Under the pieces are notes generated by a model. It was not told where the DNA came from. It ran no database searches and was given only the letters and a program-made list of their open reading frames with translations. From contig NC_081407.1 in assembly GCF_030272615.1 (NCBI RefSeq), forward strand, positions 439,175,230 to 439,239,229: a stretch of DNA of 64,000 nucleotides. Direction: 5' to 3'. Of the stretch, positions 47,249 to 60,400 are shown in pieces; positions within the stretch are counted from its first letter, which is position 1, and every line of letters begins with the position of its first letter. This stretch comes from Cryptomeria japonica (lineage: Eukaryota; Streptophyta; Pinopsida; Cupressales; Cupressaceae). The position numbers and the translations under genes were made by a program.

Positions 47249-49560
47249 TGTAGGCATCTAAAAATGGTCAACACTTGTAGCTTCATGCTTTAACATGTCT
47301 ATGTGACCTTATTTTAGGGTTTTTCACATCTTATGAATGTTTCTTCTATGTTACACATTTGATCTTTATCATCTGTTAATATTGTGTCATTCTTTTGCAT
47401 TCCTTTCCCCTCCGATTCCAATTTCTTGCATTTGAATTAGGTCTTGTCAATATCAATTTTGACTCTCAAACATCAATTGTGATAAACCTGCCATATCAAT
47501 TGGACATCGTTGTATCCCTACTTATGTTAATTAGGGTTTTGTCCTAATCTCTTGTCATTTACATTCTCAATCATCTTCAATCATTTTTCAATCGATTTGA
47601 ATCATTTTGGATCTTTATCAATCTTCAATTATCAATTATCGTCAATCTTTTTATCAATTTCGATTGATTCGTCATCAGTCTTTGTCAATCTTTTGGTCAA
47701 ATTAATCTTCACCAAATCAACCTTTTGTCAATCCTTCATCAATTTATCATCAGTCTCAATCAATTATTAAACCCTTATAATATTAGATCAATTAGTCATT
47801 GGTCCTTTGTCAATTATCCTTTATCAATTTGGTTCCTTTATCATCTTTAATCGATTTGTCATCAATCTTTGTCAATTTTGGATCAATCAGTCATTGATCC
47901 CTTATCAATTATCTTTTGTCAATGCAATACTTTTGTCATCTTCGATCAATTTGTCATTGGTCTTTGTCAATCAATTGTCAGATCCTCATCAATTATCCTT
48001 TTGTTCATGATCATCATCATATATTGATTGCTTCAATTGTGTCATGACCTAATTCATTTCTAGTTCATCTCCTAGGGTTTTATGATTTAATCATTTAATC
48101 CTATTAACACTTTCTCTTCTAGGTTAAATGAGCTTATTCATTTATCCTATGTCACAATTAAATTGATCTATTTAATTGGCTGATCATCCCTTTTGTGAAT
48201 CTCTCCTACCCTTTTCTCCCCTAACTTTTCCCACTAATTTCTCCACCAATTTGGGCTCCTATTTTTTAGGCTAATTTGTCATATTTTGAAAGCTATTTTC
48301 TCTCTAATTTGTCATCAATCAATGAGCAAATTTTAAGGCCAATTTTTCATAATTGTGTATAGAAATATGTCATAAATTTGTATAGCAACTTGTCATAATT
48401 CTTGACATAGAAATTTGTTATTAAATGGACGTAGCATTTGTCATGTTTTGTCCCCCCAATTATGTCAATTTTGAATGAATTTGCCTCTTTCAATTTCTCA
48501 TTCCAATTTGAGTTTCTCATCAATTTTTCCTATAAATTGAGCCCCCTTTTCATTTCTTTTCAACCATAATTTGAGTATGCTTATGTTGTCACTTTTAAAT
48601 CCATCCTTTGCAATCCAACTTGCTTTCGTTTGCACTTGCATTTGTAGGTGACACCCACATAATTTGAAAGAGAAATAATAACAATGGAGGAGTAATGAAG
48701 GAGATTCCAACACTTTGGTTTGCATTTCTTTTGAATCTTATCTTTATTTCCTTTATTGAATGTGTTAGTACTTAATATAGATCGTTTCAGACCTTAAAGC
48801 CAATTTCTGTAAGAGTCTATGATATAGATCTTTTCATACCTTTAAAGCATGCTTTTAGGCTATGCACTTCTTCAAGCACCTAGAAGCAAGACCTGCACCA
48901 TGTAACTTTGTCATTTAAATATTATCATTGCAAACGCGTAGAGAATAGAGCCAAGGGATGCTAAAGGATGCCCTGATACAAGATTTACAACAAACACAAT
49001 TTGAAGTCATGCATCAATCAGGCTCAAGAAAGTTTGGTAGCCTAAATCAACATCATAGATAGAAGTTCAAATGCTATAAAGATCTCTCCCCTCAAGACAT
49101 ACTGAAGAAAGACAATCATAGGAATTGGATGAAGGGGTACTAAAAGATCGTATCTTGGAAGTGGAAGTGCTTGCTTCTTTCAACTTTGAATATAGCTTGA
49201 CTAGTTAAACGCAATAATTGAAGAAACCCTAAATCCATCGACATAAATGTGTTCTCATGATTGCAGGATATGCACAAAATCGATTGGGATTTTGGGTGAA
49301 AAGGTTTATAATCTTTCAAACAAATGCAATCTACTCCTTCCAAGGGGTTTTGTAATCCCCATAATAGAGAGCAATCTCCATTGCCTCATGATCAATGTAG
49401 ATATTCCATCTAAGACAAGTAAGCTCCATTTTTGTGCTAGCTTCATCTTCTTTCATTGGAAGTTTATTGGTCATTCACATTTTCCCTACTAAATTGCCTC
49501 TCTACAATCCAATTCTAAAACTTTCGTTATTTTCTACATATACCAGTTTTATTTGAAATT
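47249..49560 (+). repeat. Probable Gypsy 3' LTR (end not determined)
   Basis: The plus strand reads GAAAGAGGGGCAAAA (a polypurine tract) directly followed by TGTAGGCATCTAAAAATGG, a common start for plant Gypsy LTRs. No second copy is in the window, so the right end is only a guess. The interior is CAAT- and TCATC-rich. No coding signal was found from 47249 to 50040. Confidence 0.4.
47786..47975. repeat. Tandem repeat, period about 95 bp
   Basis: GATCAATTAGTCATTGGTCC at 47786 recurs as GATCAATCAGTCATTGATCC at 47881, with the following 70-80 bp also alike. The region 47540-48010 as a whole is rich in TCAAT and CATC. Confidence 0.6.
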
Positions 49561-50040
49561 TGTTGGAATTCACCCTCTATCAAAAGCTGAGTATTCTTCA
49601 CACCCATTTAGGCATTTGCCAATTTCCCCCAAAATGCTCTAGATCATGGTGAGAGTGTCACCTTGTTCAATTCTGAAAGCATGTTTCAAACACCCATTTG
49701 ATCTGAAACAACAATAACATACAGGTAATTTTCTAAGGCTGCTATCTGTCATATCTTCTCCTCATATTACTCACCACTTCTCAAAAAATGCAGTTTTCTC
49801 TCCTTGTTGGGGGTTGCCACAATAGCCCATAGATTTAAAAACTCTTAAAATTGATAGAAAATAATTCAATTTCTAAAGATTAGATTTCAATAAATTTGTT
49901 TTCTCTAACATCTATCCTTAATTTTAAAACCGAGAGTTCTCTCAAAGGGGTGACTTCCTTGAAAGCTTAAAATGTAGAGTAATCCTGCATTGAATGTCAA
50001 TAAAGAAGGGTAAAAAATTATTCAAAATAGAAGAAGTACA

Positions 50041-51991
50041 TCAAAAGAAGGCAAAGAGCCCAACAAAGAAAAGATTATAAAGACTTGTCTTGATCAACAA
50101 GAAGATCCAACTGATGAGACAATTCCGGAGAAAGTTGTCCCTTATCCTCAATAGACCAGCCCTCCATAAAGATAGAAGCCCACTTAGCAAGACAATCAAC
50201 CACTGCATTCTATTCCCTAGGAATATGATTGAAAGTGATAGGCTCAAAGGAGTTACAAAGCAAAAGAATTTGACAAATAACAAACTATAACAACCAACTA
50301 ATACCATCAAACTTATGCTGATTCAATAGTCACCACAACCTAGGAGTACAATTCGACAACAATCTGCCACCAACAAAGAGAACAACAATGCCTCACAACA
50401 ACCAGAATAGAAAGAGCCTCCATATAATTATTCATGTGAAAACCTATGCAGATAGAAAACAAAAACTGGACTTTTCCCGAATTATCACGCCCCACTCCAC
50501 CAATACCAGCATGTCCAAGATTGCTCCTTGAAGGACCATCAGTATTAATTTTCAGAACACCAAGAGGAGGTGGAATCCAATGGCCCACTCTAGAAATCCA
50601 TCATAAAGGATGGAAACACCTATTTCTCATAAGCTGCCGAATCGTCTGCATGCTCGAACCAGGAAGAGAAAAATTAAAGCGGTTATATACGTCAATCTCC
50701 CTAGGAGCCACTCCCCTAGCAAGGTCACATTTTGTTGAGACAGTTTCCTGAATGGAATGCAAAATTTTCAACCACTTATGTTGAGCAACAAGTTTGACAT
50801 CTTGGAAAATCCGACGATTTCTCTCCAACCAGATGTGCCAAATAATAAAAGTGGGACCTAAGGACTAGTCAACCTGAAGAAAAGGAGTACCAATAGGATC
50901 TAGACCCCAACATTCCCAAAACTCAACCAAAGAAGAAGCATGCCAATAGGTATGGTTCCAAGTTTCCCACCAAGAGTGCTAAATCCTCTTAGAGAATGAG
51001 CACTGAAAGAAAAGGTGGGAGATAGTATCCTCACTATTACAACAAAGAACACACATAGAGGGCCCATAAAAACCTTGCTTACAAAAGTTTTCCCAAGTAA
51101 GACATCGATTCTGAACCACTAGCCACAAGAAAAAATTACATTTAGGCCAAGAAAAATGATTCCAAACATATTTCCACCAAGGCACCTCTTCACCACCATA
51201 AATTTGATGAACCAACTTCTTATAGCCAACAACAACTGAATATTTCCCAAATGACTCACTACCCCATGATAAAATATCTGGTCCCTCTATGGAATTACAG
51301 TTCTGGGAAGTAAGAATATAGGCCAACTCTTGCTGAGACTCCTCAAAACCCCTAGGTGGCCACTCACTAGGGCCCTTCCATCTGTAGCCAAAATCAGACC
51401 CAAAGTTCTAAATCATTTTATAATGTCCTACTGAAGTCCACCCAACAACCACAAAACTATCATAAAGACTCTGTAAATAAGGATACATAGAAAGAATGGG
51501 AGGATTACGATTCTAGGAATCCAACCAAAAAAGAGCCTCGAAACCCTTGTGACAAATAAAAAGGAGACCCTCTTTTATCTAATGCCCCCCAGTTTTTAGA
51601 GTGTCAAATGACAGAGCCATTTTCCACCGGATGGTATCAAGGAACATTTCAATTATGAATGATACCCAAATATTTATGAGTGGATATGAACCCACAATTG
51701 ATGGTTGGTACACGACCTCCAGTATAATTTTGCCACTAAAGCTTGACTGTTCAAAACTGCTAAGTGAAGACCAAAGCCACCCTCAGTTTTAGGTCAACAA
51801 ACCAACTCCCACTTAACCAGACTCCATTTAGAAGACTACACGTTACCACTCCAAAGGAATTGATGAGACAAAGCATCAAATTCCTTAAGGAAATACCATG
51901 GAGCAACTTGGGCAAAGCTCCTATAAATAGGAAGAGCCTGAATCATAATAGACTGAATAAGAATAACATGAGAAACACTAGAAATCCACCT
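50041..51991 (-). pseudogene. LINE 3' part: reverse transcriptase end, zinc finger, RNase H
   Basis: On the minus strand from 51991: QALPIYRSFAQVAPWYFLKE (about 51930; the segment after the reverse transcriptase core), PKTEGGFGLHLAVLNSQALV (about 51780), ILSWGSESFGKYSV (about 51265), a zf-RVT pattern with CVLCCNSEDTISHLFFQC (about 51050), and RNase H with GVLKINTDGPSRSN (about 50560; first catalytic Asp in NTDG) and IPREXNAVVDCLAKWAS near 50190 (X marks a stop). Stops and frame changes are frequent. The upstream part is missing because the LTR of element C begins at 51992. Not closely similar to the LINE at 43500-45030. Confidence 0.8.
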
Positions 51992-53127
51992 TGTTGGAAT
52001 CAATGAACATTAAGAGGGGGGGGGGGTGAATCAGTGTTCTACAATTTTTAACTTTGACAACTTGACCTTTAAACCACTTAATTCATATGAAAGAAATTAA
52101 AGTGCATAAACACAAAGCAGATATCAACAACACCATAACATTAATATTTTTATGTGGAAACCCGGTTAAGAGAAAAACCATGATGAGATTTTAACCCACA
52201 ATATTAATAGACTCTGCTAAAAGTATATAAATGTTACATAAGGGGAGTGCACATGCATTTAGGCACACTTCCTAGAGCTCACTGCTCAAATTGCAAGAAA
52301 GGGTTACAACCCGGGAGTCTCACTACCTTACAAAATGTTTGTAAGAGATTACAATGAAGTTTGAACTGTGAATTAGCATTTGCAAATATCCGGATATAGT
52401 TCCAGTTAAGAAAACAACACATTCTTACTCTGCTCTACACTATTATGATATTCTGCAACATATTGGAGCACAAAATTTCACCTTGCGCACTTGAAACTCC
52501 ACACAATCGATCACACACACATCCCACACAATCACCGAATACCAAAATGATCAAATAAACACATCTTATATATCTGCATCATCGATTTGAGTCACCACCA
52601 TGTTGGCCCAAAAACCGCATAACACACAACATGAAACGTGTACACAAGCTAGCTCAATTCGATCCAAAAACAATTAAGTGAACCAAAACAAAATGTCCAC
52701 ACCTTTCCACAGGTCGGCTCATCAACCTAGAATACACAAACAACCACAAAAATCAATCCGCGAGATCCACAAAATGAATCAGCATGTGTTACCATAGATA
52801 ATCACTATTCTAACCAAAAACATGATTACCAGACCTTATAAATTATAGAAAAATTATCATTAGAGGCCAAAAACTTGGAATAAGGTAAATTGCATATCCA
52901 TAAAATTTTCCTAAAATCCGCAAAGCATAATATTCCACCAAAATAATCTACCAACCAAAACACTATACACTCTACCAGATACCTTGTTCTTACTGGACCT
53001 TACTAGACTCAAGCAATCTTTACTCAATCTTCTAGAATGATGAAATCATGAAGTGTGGATGCCAATTTTGATATGAGTTGCCATCAATGACAACATCACA
53101 ACATACCTATAGTGTCTCTTGCCAACA
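51992..53127 (-). repeat. 3' LTR of element C
   Basis: 1,136 bp, starting TGTTGGAATC and ending TTGCCAACA. It shares the G-run plus GTGAATCAGTG segment near its start with the Copia LTRs at 24985 and 30646 and the solo LTR at 34909, and the same purine tract follows, so it is of the Copia type. Confidence 0.75.
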
Positions 53128-53140
53128 ATCTCCCCCTTTG
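53128..53140 (-). other. Polypurine tract of element C
   Basis: CAAAGGGGGAGAT on the minus strand, the same as in the Copia at 26050 and the fragment at 10101. Confidence 0.75.
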
Positions 53141-53362
53141 GCATTGATGGTAACACTTAGTGAAAAATGACAAGTGTCGGATCAAAACCAAAATATATAC
53201 ACTACAACCAAGAATGCAATCACTAGAATCCAAAGAATCAAAGAATTAAGGAACTCCCCCTTAGATCAACATTTTTCACTCCTATACACTCCTCGTTTGA
53301 CATCAATGACAAAGGTAAGATACCATAAATCAAGAATTGAGGCCAAAAATGCTATACAATCT

Positions 53363-56300
53363 TCACAAAAAATTGAAAATATCTGCATACAAACTCTTCA
53401 AAGAGTCCAAGTGACTTTCCCAACCCTTTTGCAGATTCTCAAAAAATGTTATAAATCCACTGAGAAGGTAAGGTTGCACTTCTGCAATCTTGAGATCATT
53501 TGGATCACCTGACTTGAGAGCACTCTGAGCATCTTGAAGAGAATTTAGCATTACATCCAACTTAGGGACAATATGACTCCTAAGTTCTCCAACTCTGCCA
53601 ATTATCCTTTCCCAATCATAGCTCAGACTTCGAATCTTCTTAAGTAATGAAATTACCTGATTTTTGTGTTGGCTTAAAGGATTTGACAACGGATCAACTG
53701 ACTGAGATAATATTTCTAACTGACCCTTGTACTCCTAAGACTTCTTCTCAATATCCGCAATGAACTTCCTCAAAGATAAGCATGATTTATACAAGTTTCC
53801 ACCTGATTATTGCATCTTGCATGATTTTCTCATAGTTACTCAATGTAGATTTGTCATTTGAGATTATTTTCTTCAAGGTGTGGAGCCTTTTAGTATCAAA
53901 TTCATTCTTGACCTTAATCTCTATAGATCTCTCAAAATATTGAAAATGAGAACTAATAGAATCAATTAGACTTTTCAATTTCCCGGATGAAGTATCAGAT
54001 GTATCATTTTGGAATGAGGGCATTAACTTCTCCAAAGTATTGATTGCCTTGTTCATCAATAAACTATCTTCAGTGTGAGATTTTAGAATTTCCTCGCTAG
54101 CTTTGGCTTGAGACAAAGCTACCAACTGAAGTTTCTGAATGGGAGATAGAGAAACAATATTGATTGGTCCTTGTATAAACTATTTGTCATCAATGACCTG
54201 CTTACCTTTCACTGTATCTATGGTGTCTCTTGTATCAGTTCCAACTTTAACCTTAACCTTAGTCTTCTCCACATCTTCTTCTGTAACAACTTCCTTTCCA
54301 GGTGCCAGAGGGATCTCTATTTTATCTGCTTTATCAGCTTCACCCACACCTACATCATTATCCATTCTACTTTCTCTCAGAGCATTGGCTTCTACACAAT
54401 CTACTGATTGAACTTCCAGAATAGAAGTATCACCTACCGTCTACTCAATTGAATGCACTTCTAAAATTGAAGGTATATCCACCTTGGTTTTCCCAATTTC
54501 TAGATGGGTGTCATCTTGTTCCTTTGCCGAATTGACTTCAAATTGATTTTCTTGCAAAACTTTCCTCCAAATTTTCTATATTTCCTCAAAAACTTCATCA
54601 ATCTTACTGAACATGATCTTCTTCACTCTGTGCTTACTTCAAAACTTATCCCTGGCTAACCAGAGTAATTTATCTATCTCCTCGTTAGTAATAACTACAC
54701 ACAAATTGACTAATATGTATTCCTTCAATTTCTCATCTTCTTTATTTGTTGTTAATCTCCAAGCATCCAAAATGTCATACAAACTCTTTGGAATTATAGA
54801 TGATAGCTCTATCAAGGCTTTAATATATACATTCATGTATTCAACTATGACTTCTTCTAATGAAATTTTCCCACTTTCATAAAAAAATTCATACCACTCA
54901 AATAGTGGTTTCAAATTATCGTCTTTGACAGCTAAATTAACAATTTGATCTAATGAAATAGGGGGCACAATAGTGTAATTACCTTGAAGTTTTCTTGATT
55001 TCAATGCCTCATCAAGCTCAAATTTGGTTTCTTGCTGGATTTGGTTCTGTCAGATGGCTTATCCTTAGAGACCTTGGTGGCCTTAGGAGATTTTCCCTTT
55101 ATTTCTCTTACCACCTCATTTGATTCAATTTCTTCATCATCAACCATCACAAATCTGACTGATTTCTTCTTCTACACTCCACCAGATGGCTTAATTGATG
55201 ATTTTGTGTTGGTTGGCTGAGAGATAGGAGCAATACTTATGGTTCTGGATTTAGGATTAGGGACTGCTATTGGTTCCTTCTTCACTTCTACTGATTTCCC
55301 TTTGGAGGTAATGTTTTATTCTCTTGCTTTCCAAACAACCTCTTTTGATATCCCCATGCTTTCTACAAAAGCTTCAACCTCTTTTCGGACCTTCTTCTGA
55401 ATGATAGGTCTCTTAAATTGCTGATGAAGTTTTAGGCTCTTCTCCTTGTAGGTTCTAAACCTTTCTTCATTAGAGTCCACTAGTTGGCTCAACAAATGTT
55501 GTGCATACAGTTCCAAAATTTGTTCATCAACCTCATATCCCATTGGTAAAATCCATGAAGTTTGAGGTTCCACCGCTTCCATCAAATACTGATCAGTACC
55601 AACCATGAAACAGATGGTGTCAGCATTTTTTTCCATAATAGATTTCATAATTCTCTCCCTCTCATACATTTCCTCTTGAAAGTTCTTGAAATATCCCCAT
55701 AGATTCTTGTTTTGGGCTTTGGAATCACCGGAGCTATAAAGATACTCCCAGATCTGCATTCCCACAGGCCTATCAAATGCCCACTATACCAAACCAACTC
55801 CCAGAATCTCATTCTTGAAATAGAAGAATATGCATAGAAGTAGGGTACCATATTTAAAAGGGTTATTCTTGTTTTCTTTGATCTTCCTCATATTCTTGAT
55901 GAGCTCACTTCAGAGAAAATCACAAAGATCATATTTCTTGTTTTCCCTTAACATCTCATATGCAACATAAACTTCAGTACTTGATATAGAGTTCATTCAA
56001 CTGGAGTAATAAATCTTTTAGCCTATCACCATGGATGAAAACTGAATGTCATCCTCTATAATGTCATCAATAGTCATTGCACATTTATCAAACTGTGACC
56101 TAGTTGCGTTGGTTACAATGTCATTCTTCACTATTTTCAAAGATGGGAATGGACCAGATGCACACAACCCTGTTACTACCTGAATCACACCTTTAGTGAT
56201 CTTATGTGGCCTATCCAACCACATGAATTCATTATGAACACAACTTAGAATATATCGAATCCACTCCTGTTCATACACCATCGAAAAATTTACAAATTGA

Positions 56301-56584
56301 GTGAAACCCTTGCTTTCTAGTTCTTGAAATTCAGGTTTCAACATGGAACTTTGATCGGATAACTGGTTGTTGAAAAGATTCAATAGTTGGGAGCTTCCCA
56401 ATTCTTCAATGGGACCATGAGTACAAACCCTTATATCTTCAATGTGTAGCACTCCATGGGGTACAAACGAAAAAGCACTCTTCAGATCATCCTCCGTTGA
56501 AATGAATGGGTGATTTTTAAAATTGGGATGAGCACGCTCAATGATATTGAAAACCAGAGGAGTTGTAGTACCAAATGAAGCCAT
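53363..56584 (-). pseudogene. ORF C: unassigned ORF in the position of pol
   Basis: It starts with Met at 56584 (MASFGTTTPLVFNI). The N-terminal part (56584-56018) has FVNFSMVYEQEWIRYIL and LDRPHKITKGVIQVVTGLCA. A shifted piece (about 55980-55790) reads VYVAYEMLRENKKYDLCDFL and NPFKYGTLLLCIFFYF; next comes RPVGMQIWEYLYSSGD (about 55765), then a Lys/Ser/Pro-rich linker (55310-55030), and a C-terminal helical, probably coiled-coil region (55004-53363). Three or more frameshifts and several stops are present. About 470 bp without coding separate it from the gag remnant, so it may have had its own leader. The layout resembles ORFs A and B. Function unknown. Confidence 0.6.
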
Positions 56585-57059
56585 TTTGTAGATTCAAATT
56601 TCAAACTTCAATAAAAAGAGGTTTTTCATTGATAAATACCTTTGATGCCAGATTAGGTTTACTCGCCAATCTCTTAGGAAATCGATAGCACCAAATTTTG
56701 CTTGATCGCCTTCTTCGCAGAGCTCTCTATACTTATTCTCTTCAATCGCAAAGTGAGAAATGAAGAGGAAAAGTTACCTTTTATTCTTCGTAAACCTAAA
56801 TTTTTATTGCAATAAATGCACTCTACCCTAATTCTTCCGAATGCTCTATATCTGTCAGAAATTCGTCATCAGATCTTCAAATAGGTTCAAATCTTTTGAA
56901 AATTTACCACAAACATCTGCAATCACAAATAATTCTACAACCTACTAGAAACAAGCATAGATCTTCAAATAGGGGGTTTGAAAGATTTGCATTATAACTC
57001 CCCCAAGGCTGGATTCCTAGGTTTAGTTATCAGATGTAGTTCTAGCACTAGAATCATGT

Positions 57060-57492
57060 GCGGACCCACTTCTTTCCTCTAAATCAGTCTTCCTAACCCA
57101 TGTCTTCTTCATCTACTCTCCGATCTCCTCAACTTTTTCTTTTCCCTTCTCATCTGGCTTCTGATTCTTGTTCTTGTCTTTCAAACCTCTTCTATTCACA
57201 TTTTTGTTTCTACAATACTTAGTAATGTGACCGAATTTGTTGCAAGCATAGAAAACAACATTTCTTTGCATAGGTCTAAAATTCATTTGATTTCTCTTTA
57301 TCTGCATTGATTAGTGACATGTCCAAACATAACACATGCATAAAATCTGATATTTCTCTTATCTTGAAGGTTATTCATTATACTTCTGCATATATTTTCC
57401 TTATGACCATACTTATTTCATTTGAAACATTGATCGATAAAAGATGAAGTATTATTGATCATCCTATTTCTGCATTGACTTGCCATATGACC
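57060..57492 (-). pseudogene. Gag remnant with several zinc knuckles
   Basis: On the minus strand four knuckle-like motifs follow each other: PTGHMASQC at the border of element D (about 57475), CFKWNKYGHKENIC (about 57430), YACVMFGHVTNQC (about 57335) and FYACNKFGHITKYC (about 57245). In the last two the first Cys of C-x2-C-x4-H-x4-C is replaced. A basic tail (NRRGLKDKNKNQKPDEKGKEK) follows. Knuckles of this kind bind nucleic acid in Gag. Confidence 0.6.
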
Positions 57493-60400
57493 TGTTGGTT
57501 AACAGATTTTGCCTTTTAAACTATAATCGAATGACTCACTTCAGCCCAAAATAAGACCAATTGCAACCAATAGTTGAGAAAACCGTAACGGTTCCTCTTT
57601 GTATTTTGATATGAAGGTACATCTCCCTTCGTTAGATAAAATGTGTGTTTTCTGGACATTCTTTTAACTGGAAAGCAATAAAGGCAACTAACATCTGCTC
57701 ATAACAATGCCACAAATGTGAACAACAACTTTATAAACAAAGAGGTACAAGGATAAATGATGCAAAGTCCATATTCCATGTACCCCCAACAAATAAACAA
57801 GAAAACAACATTAATTCCCTCTAGCTAATGTTAATATTTAGAATTCAAAGCTTATAAAATAATCATAATTAAAACCCATGCTACAAAAGAATTTATCCAA
57901 GAAGATATTGCAATCAACATAGGAAAATTGACAATCATAAAGAACGATAAATGAACTCAAAGTTTCAATAAATCCCCTTTATTTCTTAGACAAAACCAGA
58001 AAGTTCAAAGACTTCAATCCTACACAAATATTATATTCCTCATAACCAAACATTTCTACCCCCCCTCCTCTTTGTTTGATAAAAGTTACAATAAATAGAG
58101 CCTCACAGAATTTTCCGTTTCTAGTAACCATTTCTTGAAATATAACTTCTTGGCTTCCCCTTACACTTAATATTTTATGAGCCATTAGATTCATAAGGCT
58201 AATAGTAAACACACCAACGATCTTAATAATGCAAGGTCAATTACATCCATAACATGGTATACCTAAATGGGAAGATGAAGATGTGTCGTCATTGTCATTA
58301 CTACATCTAGACATATCCTTATCTCTAGGCTAGGAATTGTATTCCTTATAACACATGCTTATGCATTTATAGATTTTTCAGCTTCCACCTCTTTGTGCAT
58401 AGGTTCAGGTGATGAATTTTGAGATGTTTCATTGTCTGTATTCTCTTCATGCACTAGCAGGGGTGCATTTAAAGAAGGAATATTGCTTACAGGTTTATGT
58501 CTGCTTCCTAAAAATGAAGATCATTTCTTGGTTTCTTAAAGCTCACAATGAGGTCTTTTTCTATAATATAATATTCATGATACCAGAGGTGCAATCCATT
58601 GTATCCAACAATTGATGTTACTGGGACATATGTATGTGGGTATATTGTAGAAAACTGAAGAGCATCCACACTTTCTTTGCCTTATCGGGTTCTTGTGGAG
58701 ACTTGAAAACTTTGTATATCACCCGACCATGCATGATGTTTGGTAGTCAGCTGAAATTAAAACATTTGAACCACCTTTAGAGAGTTGGTAGTGTTGGTTC
58801 CCAAAACCATAGATTGGAAAACCAAAAGACCTGCCAAATCCTCAAGTATTCCAATCAGCCTTGGCCAATGAATAGGGATGGTCAAAGACCAAATCCCTCT
58901 GCACTTTAGGCTCCACTGAACTTAGGTGGGTGTGCCTCTTCCTCTCAAACACAAAAGAGGTTAGTTATAGTGGATTTAAACCTTTTAGCAAGTTTACACA
59001 ACTGGCAAATTATTGTTCTGTAACTATGCTTTATTATGTGCTTTAATTGAATGCTTTGAAAATAAATGATTGTGAATGTATATTGAAAATGAGATTGCTT
59101 TTAGGACTTAAATGAAATCTGTATAGATCAATTCATATAGGATTTGGGAGGAACGTTTCTCTATCAAGGACCTTGAATGCATACAGATCAAAACCTTAAA
59201 AGATCAATAACAGACTAGTGCCTCTATCCAGGGATATATATGACACTTTGTAGAAAAAATATCTTATCAACTCAAGAGAAAATTTCTCATCAACTATGAA
59301 GGTTCAATATGCGTTACACAAACAATAAGAACTCAATCTTTCACTTAATGCAACGACATGTGATTCATGTCATAGAAAATCTATAAACAGATTTATCAAG
59401 AGAACAAAGATAATCATCAACACAAAAGTGTACACAATATTTGGAAAAAGAAACAATGAACCTTGTATATTAATCTTCAGGAAATAATGGCATACATAAG
59501 CTGCACTTGCAGATACTCTATTACAGATTGCTTGCACAAAATTATACTTCTTATTTCTATAGACTTCCCTAACAGAAAATGACATTTAGTCCTTATAGTA
59601 GTATCTTGTTCTCATGATTCTCCTCCCTTTTACATATAAGAATGAGTCCCTTTAAGTAAATAAATCAAAAGGCATATATGAAAGGACACACCCTTCATAC
59701 ATAGAAGGGAGTTACAGACAATTGCATTCCAAAGGACACACCCTTTGGTTTAACAAATAATTTACAAATTAAAACCCTACAAATACTAAATGATGCTTCA
59801 ATAATGTATGCTTTATTCTCTGTCTTGATAAAATTCCTCAGCAAGTATTCATTATCTTCTCATTATTTTCTACACACAAGATAAGCCAATCAGATTCCTT
59901 GATTTGAAAATAAAACGTATTCCACTTTAGATTTTAGTTTGAAAATACTTGTTTAAAATAATTCATTAAAACCAAAGTATTTTCCTTTAAAAATATTTTG
60001 CAAACATAGCATCCATTCATATAAAATAATACCTTACCCTAAAATATATATTCAAGGCACTTTATTCAGGATAAATACACCTAAAAGTTATCTTTAATGC
60101 ACTTTCAAATAATAACATAAAGCAGAGAATATACTTCCCTTTTATGAAATTCATGAGTTACTATTCCAGCCATATGATAAGAACGTATTTTCTCCTTGTA
60201 GTATGAGTTATACATTTAATTCTGATTTTTTATTCTGCATCCCACCACGTGTCTACTTCTGGTTTGATTGCGGATCACCTTAGGCAATACCCGATTTTAC
60301 CATCTCAGCACCGCCGAACCCACCTCAACTTTAACTCTTCCGTGTCGCTGATTTGTGATGGATATTCATCATGCATCTCTGCATAGAGAATCAGCAACAA

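Larger units (their letters stand above)
51992..57492 (-). mobile_element. Element C: LTR retrotransposon without pol, carrying a large unassigned ORF
   Basis: 3' LTR 51992-53127 (TGTTGGAATC to CCAACA), polypurine tract 53128-53140, and an internal region on the minus strand with a zinc-knuckle gag remnant (57060-57492) and a long decayed ORF (53363-56584). No integrase or reverse transcriptase motif is seen anywhere between. The 5' part and 5' LTR must lie beyond the window, because element D interrupts it at 57493 within a zinc knuckle. The LTR start interrupts the LINE at 51991. Confidence 0.7.
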
